The position numbers and the translations under genes are program-made. 64,000 nucleotides of DNA, from positions 669,501-733,500 of the forward strand of contig NZ_CP079194.1 of the NCBI RefSeq assembly GCF_019297855.1. The letters are read 5' to 3'. The notes below the pieces were generated by a model. It did not search any database and was not told the DNA's origin. It was given only the letters and a program-made list of their open reading frames with translations. Source of the stretch: Gymnodinialimonas ceratoperidinii. Its GTDB lineage: Bacteria > Pseudomonadota > Alphaproteobacteria > Rhodobacterales > Rhodobacteraceae. Every line of letters begins with the position of its first letter. The stretch's first letter is position 1. Positions 61,926-64,000 of this stretch are shown in pieces.

Positions 61926-63509
61926 ATGCGGTTTCTCGGACGCGCCTTGATCGGCCTTTTCCTCACGGCCTGTACCGTGGGGCTCTTCGCATTGGCGGGC
62001 AGCATCACCTACGGCGCCTTGCAGGCCCGTTGGGCGGACGAGGGGCGCGTGCCGCCCACGCGCGAGCGGGTCTTCGCGGCAGAGGTGGCGCCGCTGACCT
62101 TCGGGGATGAAACTCCGGTGCTGACAGCCTTCGGCGAGATCCGCTCGCGGCGGACGTTGGAATTGCGCGCGCCGGCGGAAGGCACTGTCGTGGAATTGGC
62201 GGAAGGCTTCGAGGATGGCGGCGCGGTGACATCCGGGCAGCTTCTGGCGCGCATCGATCCGGCCGAGGCGCAATCGGCGCGGGACACGGCCGCCGCCGAT
62301 CTGCAGGACGCCGAGAACGAATTGGCCGAAGCGACGCGCGCGCTGGAACTGGCCGAGGAAGAGGTCACTGCCGCGCGCAACCAAGCCGAGATCCGCAGCC
62401 GCGCGCTGGAGCGCGCCCGCGACTTGCTGGAACGGGGCGTCGGCTCGACCGCTGCCGTGGAGACGGCAGAGTTGGCGGAGGCGACGGCGGCCCAGGCGAT
62501 CTTGTCGCAGCGCCGCGCGTTGGCGGTTGCCGAGGCGCGGGTGGACAATGCGGGCACGGCGCTGTCGCGTCGCCAGATTGCCCTGGCGGAGGCCGAGCGT
62601 CGCCTGGCGGAGACCGAGCTTCGCGCGGCCTTCAGTGGCGTGTTGACCGATGTGGATGCCGCCGCTGGCCGCCTGGTGAGCCGGAACGAACGCCTCGCCT
62701 CGCTCATCGATGCCGACGCGTTGGAGGTCGCCTTCCGCATTTCGACCGCGCAATACATTCGCTTGCTGGACGCAGACGGCAACCTGCCGGAGCGCCCGGT
62801 GCGGGTGATCCTTGATGTCTTCGGTCTCGATATGACGGCGGATGCGACGCTGACCCGCGAAAGCGGCGCGGTGGAAGAGGGGCAATCGGGCCGGCTGCTC
62901 TTCGCGAGGATCGACAACGCCCGCGGCTTGCGGGTGGGCGATTTCGTCCGCGTCGAGGTGGATGAGCCGACGCTGTCCGATGTGGCGCGCCTGCCTGCCG
63001 CGGCACTTGGCTCGGACGGAGAAATCCTGCTTTTGGGCGAGGACAACGTGCTCGAGGCCGTGGAGGTCGCCCTGCTCAGCCGTCAGGGCGACGAGGTTCT
63101 GGTGCGGCCTACAGCATCCGCGCCGCGCGCGGGCGACGGTGAAGGCGCTGGCGCGGGCGATGCCGCGGGCCGCAGAGGGGCGGGCCGATCCGATGGAGAC
63201 GCGCCGGGCAATGCGCGCCCCGCCGGGCAGACTGCGACCCGGTTCGAGGGCCGCGACGTGGTGCTGGTCCGGACGCCCGTGCTGGGCGAGGGCATCCGGG
63301 TGAACCCGATCCGACCCGGTGCCGAGGATGCGCCCGAGGTGTCTGACACGATCGCCCTCGATCCTGAACGCCGGGCGCGGTTGATCACCTATGTGGAGAC
63401 CGATGGGCTCATCCCCGATGACGCCCGCACCCGCATGTTGCAACAACTCAACGAAGAGGAAGTGCCGCTGCGCATTGTGAACCGCCTCGAAGCGCGGATG
63501 GGCAGCTAG
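61926..63509 (+). CDS. RND efflux system periplasmic adaptor (HlyD/MFP family)
   Basis: A 527-residue membrane fusion protein. One N-terminal anchor helix (about 8-30) is followed by a lipoyl half (ELRAPAEGTVVELAEGFEDG), a long alpha-hairpin (about 115-225, Ala/Glu-rich coiled coil), the second lipoyl half (AAFSGVLTDVDAAAGRLVS) and a beta-barrel. A Gly/Ala-rich low-complexity insert lies near 405-435. It is longer than the usual 350-400 residues. The RND pump gene follows after 2 bases. Hairpin CAGAGC/GCTCTG sits upstream at 61869-61889. Confidence 0.9.
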   Translation: MRFLGRALIGLFLTACTVGLFALAGSITYGALQARWADEGRVPPTRERVFAAEVAPLTFGDETPVLTAFGEIRSRRTLELRAPAEGTVVELAEGFEDGGAVTSGQLLARIDPAEAQSARDTAAADLQDAENELAEATRALELAEEEVTAARNQAEIRSRALERARDLLERGVGSTAAVETAELAEATAAQAILSQRRALAVAEARVDNAGTALSRRQIALAEAERRLAETELRAAFSGVLTDVDAAAGRLVSRNERLASLIDADALEVAFRISTAQYIRLLDADGNLPERPVRVILDVFGLDMTADATLTRESGAVEEGQSGRLLFARIDNARGLRVGDFVRVEVDEPTLSDVARLPAAALGSDGEILLLGEDNVLEAVEVALLSRQGDEVLVRPTASAPRAGDGEGAGAGDAAGRRGAGRSDGDAPGNARPAGQTATRFEGRDVVLVRTPVLGEGIRVNPIRPGAEDAPEVSDTIALDPERRARLITYVETDGLIPDDARTRMLQQLNEEEVPLRIVNRLEARMGS

Positions 63510-63511
63510 GA

Positions 63512-64000
63512 TGCGCGATCTTCCCCCCTCCGCCGGTGGCCTGCTCAGCTACTTCACGCGCCACGGGACCGCGGCGAACCTGATCCTCGTGATGATGGTC
63601 GTCGCAGGCCTCGCGGCGCTGCCACAGATGCGCGCGCAGTTCTTCCCGGACGTGGTGAGTGACGAGATCAGCGTCGTGATGTCATGGGACGGCGCCGGCG
63701 CCGAGGACGTGGACACCGGCATCGTCTCGGTGCTGGAGCCGGCCTTGCTGCTCGTCCCCGGTGTGACGAGCTCCGAGGCGCGCTCGCAGGAAGGACGCGC
63801 CACGCTGTCGTTGGAGTTCGAGCCCGGCTGGGACATGTCCCGCGCGGCCGACGAGGTGCAGCAGGCACTGGACAGTGTCACCGATCTGCCCGACGACGCG
63901 GAGGAGGGCTCCGTGCGGCGCGGCAACTGGTTTGACAGCGTCACCGACGTGGTGATCACCGGGCCCGTCGCCACCGAGCAGATCGGGCGCTTTGCCGACG
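63512..64000 (+). CDS. RND family efflux transporter, N-terminal part (runs off the right edge)
   Basis: The first 163 codons of an RND pump (AcrB/MdtB-like). After a short cytoplasmic start there is TM1 (about 17-40, GTAANLILVMMVVAGLAALP), then the porter domain with FFPDVVSDEISVVMSWDGAGAEDVD, VLEPALLLVPGVTSSEARSQE and GRATLSLEFEPGWDMSRAADE, which follow the conserved RND layout. It is coupled to the adaptor gene and needs an outer-membrane channel. Substrate unknown. Confidence 0.9.

Overview
The window is chromosomal DNA of a high-GC alphaproteobacterium, most likely a marine Rhodobacteraceae member (Roseobacter group). This rests on very dense G/C-ending codons, the wealth of ABC uptake systems, the gene order ubiA / rsmE / gshA and pyrB / pyrC-like / plsY, and a short intergenic repeat present in six copies. 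I saw no rRNA, tRNA, CRISPR array, insertion sequence or phage gene.

Left third (1-20 kb), transport and oxidation. A truncated MATE exporter and an AhpD-like protein lead into a polar amino acid ABC transporter (1115-4542). Next is a compact oxidative cluster: a minus-strand operon with a NicX/M29-like metalloprotein, a membrane di-iron desaturase-like protein and a Rieske ferredoxin; a divergent LysR regulator; a VanA-type Rieske oxygenase; and an FAD amine/amino-acid oxidoreductase. An almost identical 18-bp site lies in front of both the LysR/minus operon and the oxygenase gene, which ties them into one regulatory unit. A TauABC-like transporter with an enlarged permease, a MarR regulator and a carbohydrate ABC transporter with an unusually large permease follow.

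Middle third (20-41 kb), a catabolic island. Operon 1 (20242-25105) encodes a Gfo/Idh dehydrogenase, a fused CoA-transferase, an enoyl-CoA hydratase and an aldehyde dehydrogenase. A LacI regulator, divergent from a complete glucose-type ABC transporter, comes next. Operon 2 (30705-37880) encodes two GMC oxidoreductases, an SDR, a DUF993 aldolase-like protein, a second LacI regulator and a glycerate 2-kinase. The palindrome TGGAACGTTCCA occurs twice before operon 1 and once before operon 2, so the operons probably form one regulon under one LacI protein. Together they look like an uncharacterised pathway that imports a polyol or sugar-like compound, oxidises and cleaves it, and yields glycerate and a CoA thioester. 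Accessory genes (Dabb protein, glycosyltransferase-like protein, ribokinase, fumarylacetoacetate-hydrolase-family protein) follow.

Right third (41-64 kb), mostly housekeeping: S49 peptidase, a zinc-ribbon membrane protein, Ca2+/Na+ antiporter, pteridine-reductase-like SDR, uvrC, pgsA, moaD-moaE, an OmpA-family envelope protein, ubiA, rsmE, gshA, two DUF805 proteins, plsY, a catalytically dead dihydroorotase homologue with pyrB, a family-4-like uracil-DNA glycosylase, moaB and the start of an RND efflux operon that runs off the right edge.

Start codons were chosen by ribosome binding sites, gene overlaps and family alignment from memory. Function calls come from recognisable motifs only; no database search was possible.
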